Below, piece by piece: positions 38,837-47,135 of a DNA stretch of 64,000 nucleotides. The notes under the pieces were generated by a model. It saw nothing but the letters and a program-made list of their open reading frames with translations. It searched no databases and was not told the origin of the DNA. The position numbers were made by a program, and so were the translations under genes. Source of the stretch: Amycolatopsis mediterranei (lineage in GTDB: Bacteria > Actinomycetota > Actinomycetes > Mycobacteriales > Pseudonocardiaceae); the NCBI RefSeq assembly GCF_026017845.1, contig NZ_CP100416.1:7743078-7807077 (forward strand), read 5' to 3'. How positions within the stretch are numbered: position 1 is the first letter of the stretch; the number at the start of each line of letters is the position of its first letter.

Positions 38837-39715
38837 TCAATAGCGTCGTGCCGGGAACTTTCCATTGAACAGCTTATCCAAGTAGTAAAATGCGCCATCT
38901 GGCTTGTTTGCGAGATCTGCATCGAGCGCTGCACGGGCTCTTATGGCCGCCCTCTTCAACTTCGTTTGCGCGTCCTTGAGATTGGCTTCGCTCGAACAGG
39001 CATAGATTCTTCCCGCCGCATGCTTCGGGTCGTTCATGCTCGCCAGTCCGATGCTGTCAAGACTTTCGAGGAGTTGGCAACCATCCCACACGTGGATATA
39101 GTGCTTTTGTTTCTTGACATGTTCCGCTGCGCGCATCTCCAGGTAGAACGAGGAAATCGGAACAGATCGGTAGTATTTCCAGGCCTTGACGAGTCGCGCC
39201 AAGTCCTTCGCGTCGCCCTGATGTGGTTTATGGTTAGCGTCATTGACATAGGTCAGGTGCTCGTCTGGGGCGGAGTCAATCCAAGCTGACCCCGCACTTG
39301 GGCCAGGGATGTCATAGACTAGCTGCTTTTCGGCGCCGCGATTTGTTATGAACCCTGGAATTACCTCCCAAGTCTCATAGCCAGCACCAAACTTTACAAC
39401 CACGGCCGGTCGGCTGATGTTGATTGGCGTGTAAGGGAACGTTTTCGTGAGTGCGTCCTTCACCCATGTTAGGGCCGTGTATGACGACTGAGGCCTTGGC
39501 ATGTTGAGACTCACCAAAGCATCGATGTCACTATAGCCACGGACGCCGGTACCATGGGAAAACGAGCCCGTCTCAAAGAAGCGCGTTACTTTAAGTGACG
39601 CGTTGAGCGACGCTGTAACTGTGCTTCGATGTCGCGCGCCGGCCTGCCTTTGCGGTTTAGTAGGAGTAAGCCTGCTAAGAAGTTCCTCAAATGCTGTATT
39701 AACTGTTCGAATCAC
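38837..39715 (-). CDS. CD-NTase (SMODS nucleotidyltransferase) of CBASS-like locus
   Basis: The 292-residue protein has the polymerase-beta fold motif TGSFSHGTGV...YSDIDALV with G50-S51 and metal-binding D63 and D65; the third carboxylate is probably Glu in TWEVIPGF. The OAS/PAP-type helix KAWKYYRSVPISSFYLEM and the family end ASMNDPKHAAGRIYACSS are present. CD-NTases make cyclic oligonucleotide signals that switch on a cell-killing effector upon phage infection. It overlaps the S-4TM gene by 17 bp, so cyclase and effector are co-expressed. Base composition is clearly less GC-rich than in the neighbours, suggesting recent transfer. Confidence 0.88.
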   Translation of the reverse strand: MIRTVNTAFEELLSRLTPTKPQRQAGARHRSTVTASLNASLKVTRFFETGSFSHGTGVRGYSDIDALVSLNMPRPQSSYTALTWVKDALTKTFPYTPINISRPAVVVKFGAGYETWEVIPGFITNRGAEKQLVYDIPGPSAGSAWIDSAPDEHLTYVNDANHKPHQGDAKDLARLVKAWKYYRSVPISSFYLEMRAAEHVKKQKHYIHVWDGCQLLESLDSIGLASMNDPKHAAGRIYACSSEANLKDAQTKLKRAAIRARAALDADLANKPDGAFYYLDKLFNGKFPARRY

Positions 39716-40661
39716 TCGACTCCCCCGATCGGGTAACGCGCGCCGAGAGCAGGCTTGCTACACTCTTCATCGCCGCTTCATTCTTTTTTCGCTTGAGTTT
39801 GTAAATGAAATCGGGGACCTGAGGTACGTCGCGTCGAAGGGTGTACAGGCGACTCTGCCACACAAGCAGGTCTTGCGGTTCGAGGTCTTGGGCGTTGTTC
39901 GCCAACTTATCCTCGATCACGGTCGTAAGATCGCTGCGATCGGCCGCAGCACGACGAATACCGAACCAGTACTCAATGGCGTTTAGGAAGGCTGGCAGTA
40001 GTGGTACAAATATCCCCAAGAGGAACGTGGCCAGACTTAGCCTTTGCCAAATACCGAATCCGATCAAGACAGCAGCCCAGAATACGACAGTGCCGAGCCA
40101 AAAGTTTGCATAGGTGCGCAGAAGTCGGTCCGAATATGACGCGTTTGCTCGCTGACATATTGCGATTGTGGCCGAGCCGTCCTGACTCGTATCGATTGGA
40201 TACCAGTCGAGAAGATTCGCCTCTTTTGCACTAGATAAGACTAGGTCATCATCGCCAGCAATCGAAGATATCTCTTCAAGTGTGGGACATGGTGTTCGTT
40301 TGCCCTGTGATGGCATGTCGAAGATGAGTACGTCAAATATTTCCTGAACGGCCGCAGCTTTGGCAGAGGTGTTCTTTTCAAGTTGTGTCAATATCGTACG
40401 GCCAGCGAACAGCCATAGGGTGGCGATGCCAGCCCAGATCACTGCGGTTTTGGGCCAAAGCAAGGATGCTATCGGTGTCGTGATTGCGATCAGCAGCACG
40501 CCCGTTGTCTTTAGGGCCAGCCAGCGCTTCGACCGCGAGTACAGACGACGCTGAGCAAGCAGAAGGCGGGCGGCTTCGATAGTGTTCTGCTTGCTCGCTA
40601 TGATCTTGCTTGTCGGAGGCGAGTATTCGCCTTCGTCGGACGAGTTATCCGCGTCTGTCAT
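39699..40661 (-). CDS. S-4TM family putative pore-forming effector
   Basis: The 320-residue protein has two pairs of membrane helices: TTGVLLIAITTPIASLLW and TAVIWAGIATLWLFAGRTIL, then NFWLGTVVFWAAVLIGFGIW and LATFLLGIFVPLLPAFLNAI. The soluble segment between them and the cytoplasmic end (QDLLVWQSRLYTLR) match the S-4TM family described with SMODS nucleotidyltransferases. It is expected to perforate or depolarise the membrane when it senses the cyclic nucleotide. It is the first gene of the leftward unit with the CD-NTase. GAAAGG precedes the ATG. Confidence 0.88.
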   Translation of the reverse strand: MTDADNSSDEGEYSPPTSKIIASKQNTIEAARLLLAQRRLYSRSKRWLALKTTGVLLIAITTPIASLLWPKTAVIWAGIATLWLFAGRTILTQLEKNTSAKAAAVQEIFDVLIFDMPSQGKRTPCPTLEEISSIAGDDDLVLSSAKEANLLDWYPIDTSQDGSATIAICQRANASYSDRLLRTYANFWLGTVVFWAAVLIGFGIWQRLSLATFLLGIFVPLLPAFLNAIEYWFGIRRAAADRSDLTTVIEDKLANNAQDLEPQDLLVWQSRLYTLRRDVPQVPDFIYKLKRKKNEAAMKSVASLLSARVTRSGESSDSNS

Positions 40662-40823
40662 CTTCGATGCCTTTCGTTACCGCAAAAGATAACAGGTTGC
40701 ATAAGTCCACGCACTTGGCAGCATCACCCTTGGTAACCTTGAGCAGACAAGCGGGGTACTGTAATAGCAGATGGACGCGGTGTATGCTGGATTGATTGAG
40801 GACAAAGGAGCGGGGATTGCAGC
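40662..40823. promoter_or_regulatory. Divergent promoter region of the CBASS-like locus
   Basis: This 162-bp AT-richer gap separates the S-4TM/CD-NTase unit from the second CD-NTase. Rightward, TTGAGC (40739-40744) and TAATAG (40762-40767) form a -35/-10 pair with a 17-nt spacer. An imperfect GGTAACC-centred palindrome lies at about 40731-40738. AAAGGAG (40804-40810) is the likely ribosome site of the second CD-NTase, with a rather long 13-nt spacing. Confidence 0.4.
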
Positions 40824-41702
40824 ATGGCGAAGACGGCGGCGCAGGCGTTCGACGGATTTAAAGCGAAGCTCGTTCTTACCGAACAGCAGCAAGAGCTAGT
40901 TAAGACTCGACGGGAGTCGACTGCCACCTATCTAGCTACCGCTTTCGATTCCACGTCTGACATGCCGCTCGCAAGAACCAAGCTGATCGGCTCGGCGGCC
41001 AGAAGTGTCATCATTCGACCGATCGACGATATTGACGTGATGGCCGTGTTCGAAAACAAAGACAACGTCTTTGAGAAGTACCGGTTCGATTCTCAGACAT
41101 TCCTTTACCGGATACGTGACGCACTCTCCAAGTACAAGGTCAAAGTTGTTGGGGCGCGCGGCCAGGCCGTAAGGCTGTTCTATCAGTCGCCTCCACATGT
41201 GGATATTGCACCAGTGTTCAAGTGGAGCGGAGAAGGTACTGGTTATGGCCTCCCAAACGGCACCGGCGGGTGGCTAACTACGAACCCAGACTTCCACGAA
41301 GAGTACATGAACGAAAAGAACGCCGCCCTGGGCTACCACCTGAAGCCATTAGTGCGGATGGTCAAACGCTGGAACAACGTCCACAGTAAGCGACTAAAAT
41401 CGTGGCACCTCGAAGTCGTGGCCGCGAATACATTTTCGTCACTAGGTGCGAACTCGCGCACCGCCAGCATGAATTTCTTCGACTGGGCGCAGACAAGGCT
41501 CTATGTCAACGATCCCGCTGGTCACAGCGGTGACCTGTCCTCATATCTTACGACACAAGGGCGCGCAGATGTTATCGCGAGCCTCGCCGCAGCTCATGGC
41601 CGTGCCGTCAAAGCCGTGGATGCAGAAACGGCGGGCAACCACGAGGAGGCAATACGATTGTGGCGGATCATCTATGGCGATGAATTTCCCGCGTATGGCT
41701 GA
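40824..41702 (+). CDS. Second CD-NTase (SMODS nucleotidyltransferase)
   Basis: The 292-residue protein is a different CD-NTase type from its neighbour. It has KLIGSAARSVIIRPIDDIDV (G56-S57; D69, D71), the third metal ligand in PPHVDIAPVF (D127), and the family blocks GGWLTTNPDFHEEYMNEKN and LKPLVRMVKRWNNVHSKRLK. All catalytic residues are in place. It is divergent from the S-4TM/CD-NTase unit and shares the lower-GC composition. No effector follows it, so it may feed the same S-4TM effector, respond to other triggers, or balance the other enzyme. These are inferences. Confidence 0.88.
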   Translation: MAKTAAQAFDGFKAKLVLTEQQQELVKTRRESTATYLATAFDSTSDMPLARTKLIGSAARSVIIRPIDDIDVMAVFENKDNVFEKYRFDSQTFLYRIRDALSKYKVKVVGARGQAVRLFYQSPPHVDIAPVFKWSGEGTGYGLPNGTGGWLTTNPDFHEEYMNEKNAALGYHLKPLVRMVKRWNNVHSKRLKSWHLEVVAANTFSSLGANSRTASMNFFDWAQTRLYVNDPAGHSGDLSSYLTTQGRADVIASLAAAHGRAVKAVDAETAGNHEEAIRLWRIIYGDEFPAYG

Positions 41703-41768
41703 CCATCTGCCCCCTCACGGCGCTTGCGGCGCCATGATACCTACCTGATTAGGTGCTATGGAGATCAC

Positions 41769-42210
41769 TCACCGCTGAAAGTTACGTCCGTTCCTGCCAT
41801 ACCGCTCTACTTTCGGCACCCCTGCTTCGTGCAGCCGCTCTCTGACTGTCGTCTCTCCCGCTCCAAATTCCTCTCCGATCTGCGCGTAAGTCCAGCCCTC
41901 CCGATAGAGCCGAAGGGCGGCCGGCACGTCGTCCAAGCTCAGCCCCTTGGGGCTTGGGTCGATGCCTCGGGCGCGAAGATGCTTGCTAACCGTCCCGCGG
42001 TGGATGCCGAACTGACGTGCCAGCCCGGCCACGCTGGTGCCACCGTGGAACCCTGCCACCAGCTCCCACCTCCGAGGCCTGGAGCTGACGGGCCGTTCGC
42101 GGCGCGCGGGCAGGTGGACTGTTCACGGGCCGGGCATGGTCAGACCAGGCGGCAGCCAAATTCAGCAGACGTTGAACTCTGGCGGATAGGCTTGAAAGGG
42201 CCTCAATCAT
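41769..42210 (-). pseudogene. Recombinase-associated HTH domain, frameshifted, at right island end
   Basis: From ATG in the attR core (42210) the frame reads IEALSSLSARVQRLLNLAAA and APRTARQLQASEV; then one extra G (near 42071) shifts it, and the other frame continues ELVAGFHGGTSVAGLARQFG, IHRGTVSKHLRARGI and a second HTH (YAQIGEEFGAGETTVRERL) to the stop at 41769. The HTH pair resembles the C-terminal DNA-binding module seen with actinobacterial serine recombinases. A GTG at 42059 could still start a 96-residue HTH protein. In the circular form the recombinase frame would run into it through the core. Confidence 0.6.
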
Positions 42211-42216
42211 CCCGAC
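42207..42216 (+). other. attR core (right island end)
   Basis: Exact second copy of TCATCCCGAC. It is followed by a T-run hairpin that reads as the original terminator of tRNA-Pro, which supports insertion between the tRNA and its terminator. Island length core to core is 9,860 bp. Confidence 0.7.
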
Positions 42217-42221
42217 GGCAA

Positions 42222-42251
42222 AGGGCTGGGCCTGCGGGTCCGGCCCTTTTT
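42222..42251 (+). terminator. Displaced tRNA-Pro terminator
   Basis: AGGGCTGG (42222-42229) pairs with CCGGCCCT (42240-42247), followed by TTTTT. Its position 5 nt after the attR core suggests it ended the tRNA-Pro transcript before the island entered. Confidence 0.65.
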
Positions 42252-42379
42252 CGTGCCGGCCGATCCGGCCCGGGAGCCGGCACAGCGCTCGGTGACACTT
42301 CGCTTGGCGAGTGAGCACATGAGGACGCGACCCGCTCCAGCCCGGACGACCGTGAGCTGGCCGGTTGCCCCGGGGCCCC

Positions 42380-43315
42380 TCAGCTCGCGGGGAAGTAGTG
42401 ACCGTTGTCCAGGTCGTCGAGCAGGCCGGGCTGGGCGGGTTCCCAGCCGAGGGTCTCGCGGGTGATCAGGTTGGACGCCGGGTAGCTCTGGGTCACGATG
42501 TTCGCGAGGAACCCGAAGTGGCCCGGCACCATCAGGGCGTCGACGGGGATGCTCACGACGGGCAGGGCGAGCCGGCGGCCGAGGGCCTCGGCGATGTCGC
42601 GGAACGGGATGGCGCCGTCCGCGACCGCGTGCCAGTAGCTGCCCGCCGGGCCCTTTTCCCACGCCAAGCGGAACACGGCGGCGGCATCGCGGGCGTGCAC
42701 GGCGTTCCACCGGTTGGCGCCGTCCCCGGGGTAGCCGACGACACCTTTCTCCTTCGCCAGCGCGATCAGCCGCTGGAGGAAGCCGGCTTGATCGGTTGTG
42801 CTGTGGGCGATGTTGGCGAGGCGGACGATCGACGATCGCACTCCGCGCTCGGCCAGCCCGATGACGGTGGTCTCCACGATGTTGCGGGCCCGCAGGGTGC
42901 CCGCGTGCTCCTCGCCGGCCGGCAGGGCCGGGTCGTGTTCGGTGGCCGGCCGGCCCAGGTTCCCCGGCGAGCCGATGCTGCCCGCCGCGACCAGCGGCTT
43001 GCCGGTTCCCTCGAGCGCTTCGCCGTAGGCGAGCATGATCGGGACTTCGGCGGCGGCCACGGCGGCGACTCCGCCGGTGGGGAGCAGGTCTTGCCGGTGC
43101 GCGACGTGGATGACGCCGTCGGAGTGCGCGGCGGCCTCCTTGAGCCCGTCGAGGTCCTCGAGGTCGCCGCGGTGCACCTTCGCGCCGAGCGCGGACAGCG
43201 CGGTCGCAGCCGTGTCCGAGCGGGCCAGGCCGGTGACCTCGTGCCCGGCGGCGATGAGCTCGGGGATGATGTGGGAACCGGCGTGGCCGGTCCCGCCGGT
43301 GACAAAAACTCGCAC
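42380..43315 (-). CDS. SDR family NAD(P)-dependent epimerase/reductase
   Basis: The 311-residue protein has an extended/atypical SDR fold with the nucleotide-binding motif VTGGTGHAGSHI at the start and a family block GYPGDGANRWNAVHARDAA. The catalytic YxxxK is not in its usual place, as in many NmrA/WcaG-type members. Substrate unknown. It lies 9 bp downstream of an NADPH/F420-type reductase gene and is transcribed with it, opposite a LysR gene that probably controls both. Confidence 0.85.
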   Translation of the reverse strand: MRVFVTGGTGHAGSHIIPELIAAGHEVTGLARSDTAATALSALGAKVHRGDLEDLDGLKEAAAHSDGVIHVAHRQDLLPTGGVAAVAAAEVPIMLAYGEALEGTGKPLVAAGSIGSPGNLGRPATEHDPALPAGEEHAGTLRARNIVETTVIGLAERGVRSSIVRLANIAHSTTDQAGFLQRLIALAKEKGVVGYPGDGANRWNAVHARDAAAVFRLAWEKGPAGSYWHAVADGAIPFRDIAEALGRRLALPVVSIPVDALMVPGHFGFLANIVTQSYPASNLITRETLGWEPAQPGLLDDLDNGHYFPAS

Positions 43316-43324
43316 GATGTGTCC

Positions 43325-43945
43325 TCAGTCCTTGATGGTGACGCCGAGGCTGATGTTGAACCCGGCGCCGTGGTTGGCCAGGCCCATCAGCAGCGGGCCG
43401 ACCGCCTCCAGCCAGCGCGCCGCCGCGAGGTCGCCGGCATCCAGCGGGCGCAGACCGAGGCTCTCGATGAAGGCCGACACGCGGGCCTTGGCGTCCGCGT
43501 CGTCGCCGGCGATGAGCACGTCCAGCCGGCCGCCCTGGGCCAGCACGTGGCCGAAGACAGTGTTGAACGCCTTCACCACGTGCGTGCTCGCCGGAACGGT
43601 CTTGGCGATCTCCTGCGCACCGGAGGTACCGGCCGGTGTGACGACCCCGGTGGCGTCGGCGTTGAAGGTGTTGGAGATGTCGATGACGATCTTGCCCGCC
43701 AGCGCGTCGCCGAACTGGGCCAAGACCTGCGCGGCGCCGGCATAGGGCACCGCGGAGACCACGATGTCGCCGGCCGGGGTGGCGCCGAACGCTCCGGCCG
43801 TCGCGCCGCCGCCGAGTTCGGCGGCCAGGTCCTTGGCCTTGGCCGCGTCGCGGCCGATGACCTCGACGGTGTGGCCGCCCTCGACCGCACGGGTCGCAAT
43901 GGCGCGGGCCATGCCCCCGAGGCCGATGATGCTGATGGTGCTCAT
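43325..43945 (-). CDS. NADPH-dependent F420 reductase-like protein
   Basis: The 206-residue protein has the Rossmann motif IIGLGGMARAIA, VEVIGRDAAKAKDLAAELGG and the family block VVKAFNTVFGHVLAQG. It belongs to the F420-dependent NADP reductase/NADPH-binding family. It is first in a two-gene operon with the SDR gene and divergent from a LysR regulator. A paralogue with the same motifs is encoded at 46499. Confidence 0.85.
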   Translation of the reverse strand: MSTISIIGLGGMARAIATRAVEGGHTVEVIGRDAAKAKDLAAELGGGATAGAFGATPAGDIVVSAVPYAGAAQVLAQFGDALAGKIVIDISNTFNADATGVVTPAGTSGAQEIAKTVPASTHVVKAFNTVFGHVLAQGGRLDVLIAGDDADAKARVSAFIESLGLRPLDAGDLAAARWLEAVGPLLMGLANHGAGFNISLGVTIKD

Positions 43946-44083
43946 GGTGTGCTGCTTTCTGGAGTCGGAAGTGTCTGCGGGGCGCCCGACATCCATGGTT
44001 GCCGCCGGTCCGAGTTGATGTCCAAGACCTCTTTCGGCCGCGGCGATACCCTGGTGGCATTGCCAGACCTCGGGAGGCCCTTG

Positions 44084-44995
44084 ATGGATCTGGATCTGCG
44101 CAAGGTGCGCTATTTCGTCGCGGTCGCCGACACGCTGCACTTCGGCCGCGCCGCCGAACAGCTGCACATCGCGCAGCCGGTGCTGAGCCGGCAGATCCGC
44201 GCGCTCGAAAAGGAACTCGGCGCCGCGCTGTTCACCAGGGACAGCCACGGGGTGGTGCTGACCGACGCCGGCACGCAGCTGCTGACCGACGCCGCCCCGC
44301 TGCTCGCCTCCGCCGACGCGGCCCGCCGCCGGGTGACCGCGGCCTCACTGGGTGGCCGGCGGCTGATGGTCGGCTTCCGGGCCGGTGTCGCGGTCACCCC
44401 GGCGATCCACCGGTTCGCCGTCCGGCACCCGGATGTGCGGGTCGACGTGCAACGCATCGAAGCCGACGAGCAAGCCGCGCTGCTGCTCGACGGCCGCATC
44501 GACCTCGGCTACGTGCGGCTGCCCATCGACGAGACCGGCCTGCGCGTCGTTCCGCTCTACACCGAGCCGCGGGTGGCGGTCCTGCCCGCCGGTCATCGGC
44601 TGGCCGGCAAGGAAGAAGTCACCGAGGCCGACCTGGCCGGCGAACCGCTGCTTTGGCACGCCGACGCGAGCACGCAGCCCACCCGGCGCCCACACGTCAA
44701 CGCCGGATACCTGGTTCGCGGCGTGGACGAAACGCTCGAGCACGTCGCCGCCGGCCGGGGCATCTCGTTCCTGGCGCGATCGGCGACGGTCTTCTACACG
44801 CATCCGGAAGTCACCTTCGTGCCCGTCCCGGATCTGGCGCCGGACCAGGTCTGCCTCGCCGTGGCGACGGCACATCTCTCACCGGTGGTCGACGACTTCC
44901 TCGCCGCGGCTCAGGCGGCGGCCGAGACCACGGCGGAATGCGGCAACTACGAAATGTGGCAGCTCGGGGGCGAGGCCGCCGCCGAGGATCGCTGA
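44084..44995 (+). CDS. LysR family transcriptional regulator
   Basis: The 303-residue protein has the LysR HTH (FGRAAEQLHIAQPVLSRQIR, residues about 21-40) and a periplasmic-binding-like effector domain (GFRAGVAVTPAIHRFAVRHP, IDLGYVRLPI). GGGAGG precedes ATG 44084. It is divergent from the reductase/SDR pair across 138 bp and is the likely activator or repressor of that pair. It is convergent with the TetR gene, 4 bp between stops. Confidence 0.9.
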   Translation: MDLDLRKVRYFVAVADTLHFGRAAEQLHIAQPVLSRQIRALEKELGAALFTRDSHGVVLTDAGTQLLTDAAPLLASADAARRRVTAASLGGRRLMVGFRAGVAVTPAIHRFAVRHPDVRVDVQRIEADEQAALLLDGRIDLGYVRLPIDETGLRVVPLYTEPRVAVLPAGHRLAGKEEVTEADLAGEPLLWHADASTQPTRRPHVNAGYLVRGVDETLEHVAAGRGISFLARSATVFYTHPEVTFVPVPDLAPDQVCLAVATAHLSPVVDDFLAAAQAAAETTAECGNYEMWQLGGEAAAEDR

Positions 44996-44999
44996 CCCC

Positions 45000-45602
45000 T
45001 CATCGCTGACCTGGCGCGGGAATGGCGTTGTCGATGAGGACGGCGGCGATGGCGGCGGCGGTCGGGAAGGTTTCGGTGTTGAGGGCCCGGTTGCGGGCCG
45101 AAGCGCCGTCGAGCAGCAGCGCCAGTTGTTCGCCCAGCTGTTCGGGGTCGGTGGCGCCGGCTTCGCGCGCTGCTTCGGCGAGCCGGGCGGCGACGGCTTT
45201 CTTGTAGTCGTGGGCGCTCTGGCGCACGGGGTGGGCCGGGTCGGGGATTTCGACGGATGCCGCGATGAAGGGGCACAGGGGCGTGATGTCGTCCTGCGCC
45301 GCGGCCATCGGGAGGTCGAAGACCGCGAGGAGCCGTTCGCGCGGCGTGAGGTCGGTGCGGTCGAACACTTCCGGCATGACGTCGGGATCGAACCGGCGCA
45401 GGTATTCGGCGACGAGTTCGTCTTTGCCGGCGAAGTGCTGGTAGGCCGTGCGCTTCGACACCTGGGCCACCGCGCAGAGCTGGTCCATGCCGGTCTGGTT
45501 GATGCCTTGCTCACGGAACAGCTGTTGTGACGCGCTGAGGATGCGCTCGCGCGCGCCCCGGCCGCGGCGCAGGCCTTGGGGGCCCTTCTCCAACTCCGTC
45601 AT
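45000..45602 (-). CDS. TetR family regulator
   Basis: The 200-residue protein has the TetR HTH (MDQLCAVAQVSKRTAYQHFA) and a C-terminal helical ligand domain. It is divergent from a three-gene redox operon (SDR, NADPH reductase, LLM oxidoreductase); repeated CGGTGTACATA sites lie in the shared promoter region, so it is the likely repressor of both directions. Confidence 0.88.
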   Translation of the reverse strand: MTELEKGPQGLRRGRGARERILSASQQLFREQGINQTGMDQLCAVAQVSKRTAYQHFAGKDELVAEYLRRFDPDVMPEVFDRTDLTPRERLLAVFDLPMAAAQDDITPLCPFIAASVEIPDPAHPVRQSAHDYKKAVAARLAEAAREAGATDPEQLGEQLALLLDGASARNRALNTETFPTAAAIAAVLIDNAIPAPGQR

Positions 45603-45630
45603 GCCCTCAGTCTAGCCGACTTGGGTACCG

Positions 45631-45697
45631 ACCGGTGTACATAGCTTGCGCCCCGGCCCGCCCTCCGCTACGTTAAGCACACAGAACGGTGTACATA
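45631..45697. promoter_or_regulatory. Repeated CGGTGTACATA operators
   Basis: CGGTGTACATA occurs at 45633-45643 and 45687-45697, 54 bp apart, in the TetR/SDR divergent promoter. The first copy has a further GTAC 8 bp upstream (GGTACCGACCGGTGTAC), giving partial dyad symmetry as expected for a TetR dimer. Confidence 0.5.
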
Positions 45698-45716
45698 ACT
45701 ATTCAACGGAGTGATC

Positions 45717-46451
45717 GTGGGAAAGCTCGATGGCAAGGTCGCGGTGATCACGGGCGGCACAAGTGGGCTGGCGCTGGCCGGCGCCCAGCTGTTCGTCGAC
45801 GAAGGCGCGCATGTCTTCATCTCGGGCCGGCGGCAGGAAGCGGTGGACGAGGCCGTCAAGCTGATCGGCCGGAACGTGACCGGCGTGCAAGGCGACGCGG
45901 CCGACCTGGCGGATCTGGACCGCCTGTTCGACACGGTCAAGCGGGAAAAGGGCGCGATCGACGTGTTGTGGGCCAGCGCCGGGACGGGCGAGCAGCGCGC
46001 GCTCGGTGAGATCACCGAAGAGCACTTCGACACCACCTTCGGGCTCAACGCGCGCGGCACGCTGTTCACGGTGCAGAAAGCGCTTCCGCTGTTCAACGAC
46101 GGCGGCTCGATCTTCATGACCGGGTCCAACGCTTCGCTCAAGGGCTATCCCGAGTGGAGCGTCTACGCGGCGAGCAAGGCCGTGCAGCAGGCCTACGCCC
46201 GCGGGTGGCTGTCCGAGTTGAAGGACCGGCGGATCCGGGTGAACGTGCTGACTCCAGGCCAGGTCGCCACGCCGAAGCAGGAGGAGCTGTTCGACGAGGA
46301 GACGATGCGGCAGTTCGAATCCCAGATCCCGCGGGGAAAGATGGGCAGTCCCGAGGAGATCGCGACGGTCGCACTGTTCCTCGCCTCGGACGACTCGAGC
46401 TACGTGAACGGGATGGAGCTGACCGTCGACGGCGGCGTCGCGGCGATCTGA
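45717..46451 (+). CDS. SDR family oxidoreductase (classical)
   Basis: The 244-residue enzyme has the cofactor motif VITGGTSGLALAGAQ, the NNAG-like segment WASAGTG, the catalytic Ser (MTGSNAS) and YAASKA (Y and K). It reduces or oxidises a carbonyl/alcohol with NAD(P)H; substrate unknown. GTG 45717 is preferred because GGAG lies 5 nt upstream; GTG 45711 is too close to it. It is the first gene of an operon with an NADPH reductase and an LLM oxidoreductase under the divergent TetR. Confidence 0.9.
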   Translation: MGKLDGKVAVITGGTSGLALAGAQLFVDEGAHVFISGRRQEAVDEAVKLIGRNVTGVQGDAADLADLDRLFDTVKREKGAIDVLWASAGTGEQRALGEITEEHFDTTFGLNARGTLFTVQKALPLFNDGGSIFMTGSNASLKGYPEWSVYAASKAVQQAYARGWLSELKDRRIRVNVLTPGQVATPKQEELFDEETMRQFESQIPRGKMGSPEEIATVALFLASDDSSYVNGMELTVDGGVAAI

Positions 46452-46498
46452 GCGGCGCAGTCACCCTTTTCCGATCGTCGATCAAGACGGGACAATTC

Positions 46499-47122
46499 AT
46501 GAGCAGCATCAGCATCATCGGCACCGGGAACATGGCCCGCACCATCGGCGCGCTCGCGGTGGCGGGCGGCAACACCGTCGAGGTCATGGGCCGCGATCAA
46601 GCCAAAGCCGCCGGCCTGGCCGAGACTCTCGGCGGCAGCGCCACGACGGGAGAGTGGGGCGCCGTCCCGGCCGGGGACATCGTCGTCGTGGCCCTGCTGG
46701 CCGACGGCGTCGTTCCGGTCGTCGCGCACTACGGAGAAGCCCTTGCGGGCAAGGTCATCGTCGAAATCAGCAACCCGTTCAATTCCGCGGCCGACGGCCT
46801 CACCCACGGCGAGGGCACCTCGATCGCGCAGGAAGCCGCCAACGCCGCTCCGGCCGGCGCCAGTGTGGTGAAGGCGTTCAACACGATTTTCCGCCACGTC
46901 CTGGAAAAGGGCCGGCCTGCGGTCTTCATGGCCGGCGACGATGCACAGGCCAAGGCGGACGTGGCGGCGTTCGTCGAGAGCCTGGGCCTGCGCCCGCTGG
47001 ACGTCGGCGACCTGAAAATGGCGTACTGGCTTGAAGGAGCGGGCGTGCTGACGATGGGCCTCGCCCGCCACGGCGTGGGGAACTGGGACTTCGCCCTCGA
47101 CGTCACCGAACTTGCCGGCTGA
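46499..47122 (+). CDS. NADPH-dependent F420 reductase-like protein (paralogue)
   Basis: The 207-residue protein starts SSISIIGTGNMARTIGALAV and has VVKAFNTIFRHVLEKG, matching the F420-dependent NADP reductase family and the protein encoded at 43325-43945 closely enough to be a paralogue. It may supply reduced F420 for the LLM-class enzyme encoded 13 bp downstream. The middle gene of the TetR-linked operon. Confidence 0.85.
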   Translation: MSSISIIGTGNMARTIGALAVAGGNTVEVMGRDQAKAAGLAETLGGSATTGEWGAVPAGDIVVVALLADGVVPVVAHYGEALAGKVIVEISNPFNSAADGLTHGEGTSIAQEAANAAPAGASVVKAFNTIFRHVLEKGRPAVFMAGDDAQAKADVAAFVESLGLRPLDVGDLKMAYWLEGAGVLTMGLARHGVGNWDFALDVTELAG

Positions 47123-47135
47123 AAGGGTTTTCACG

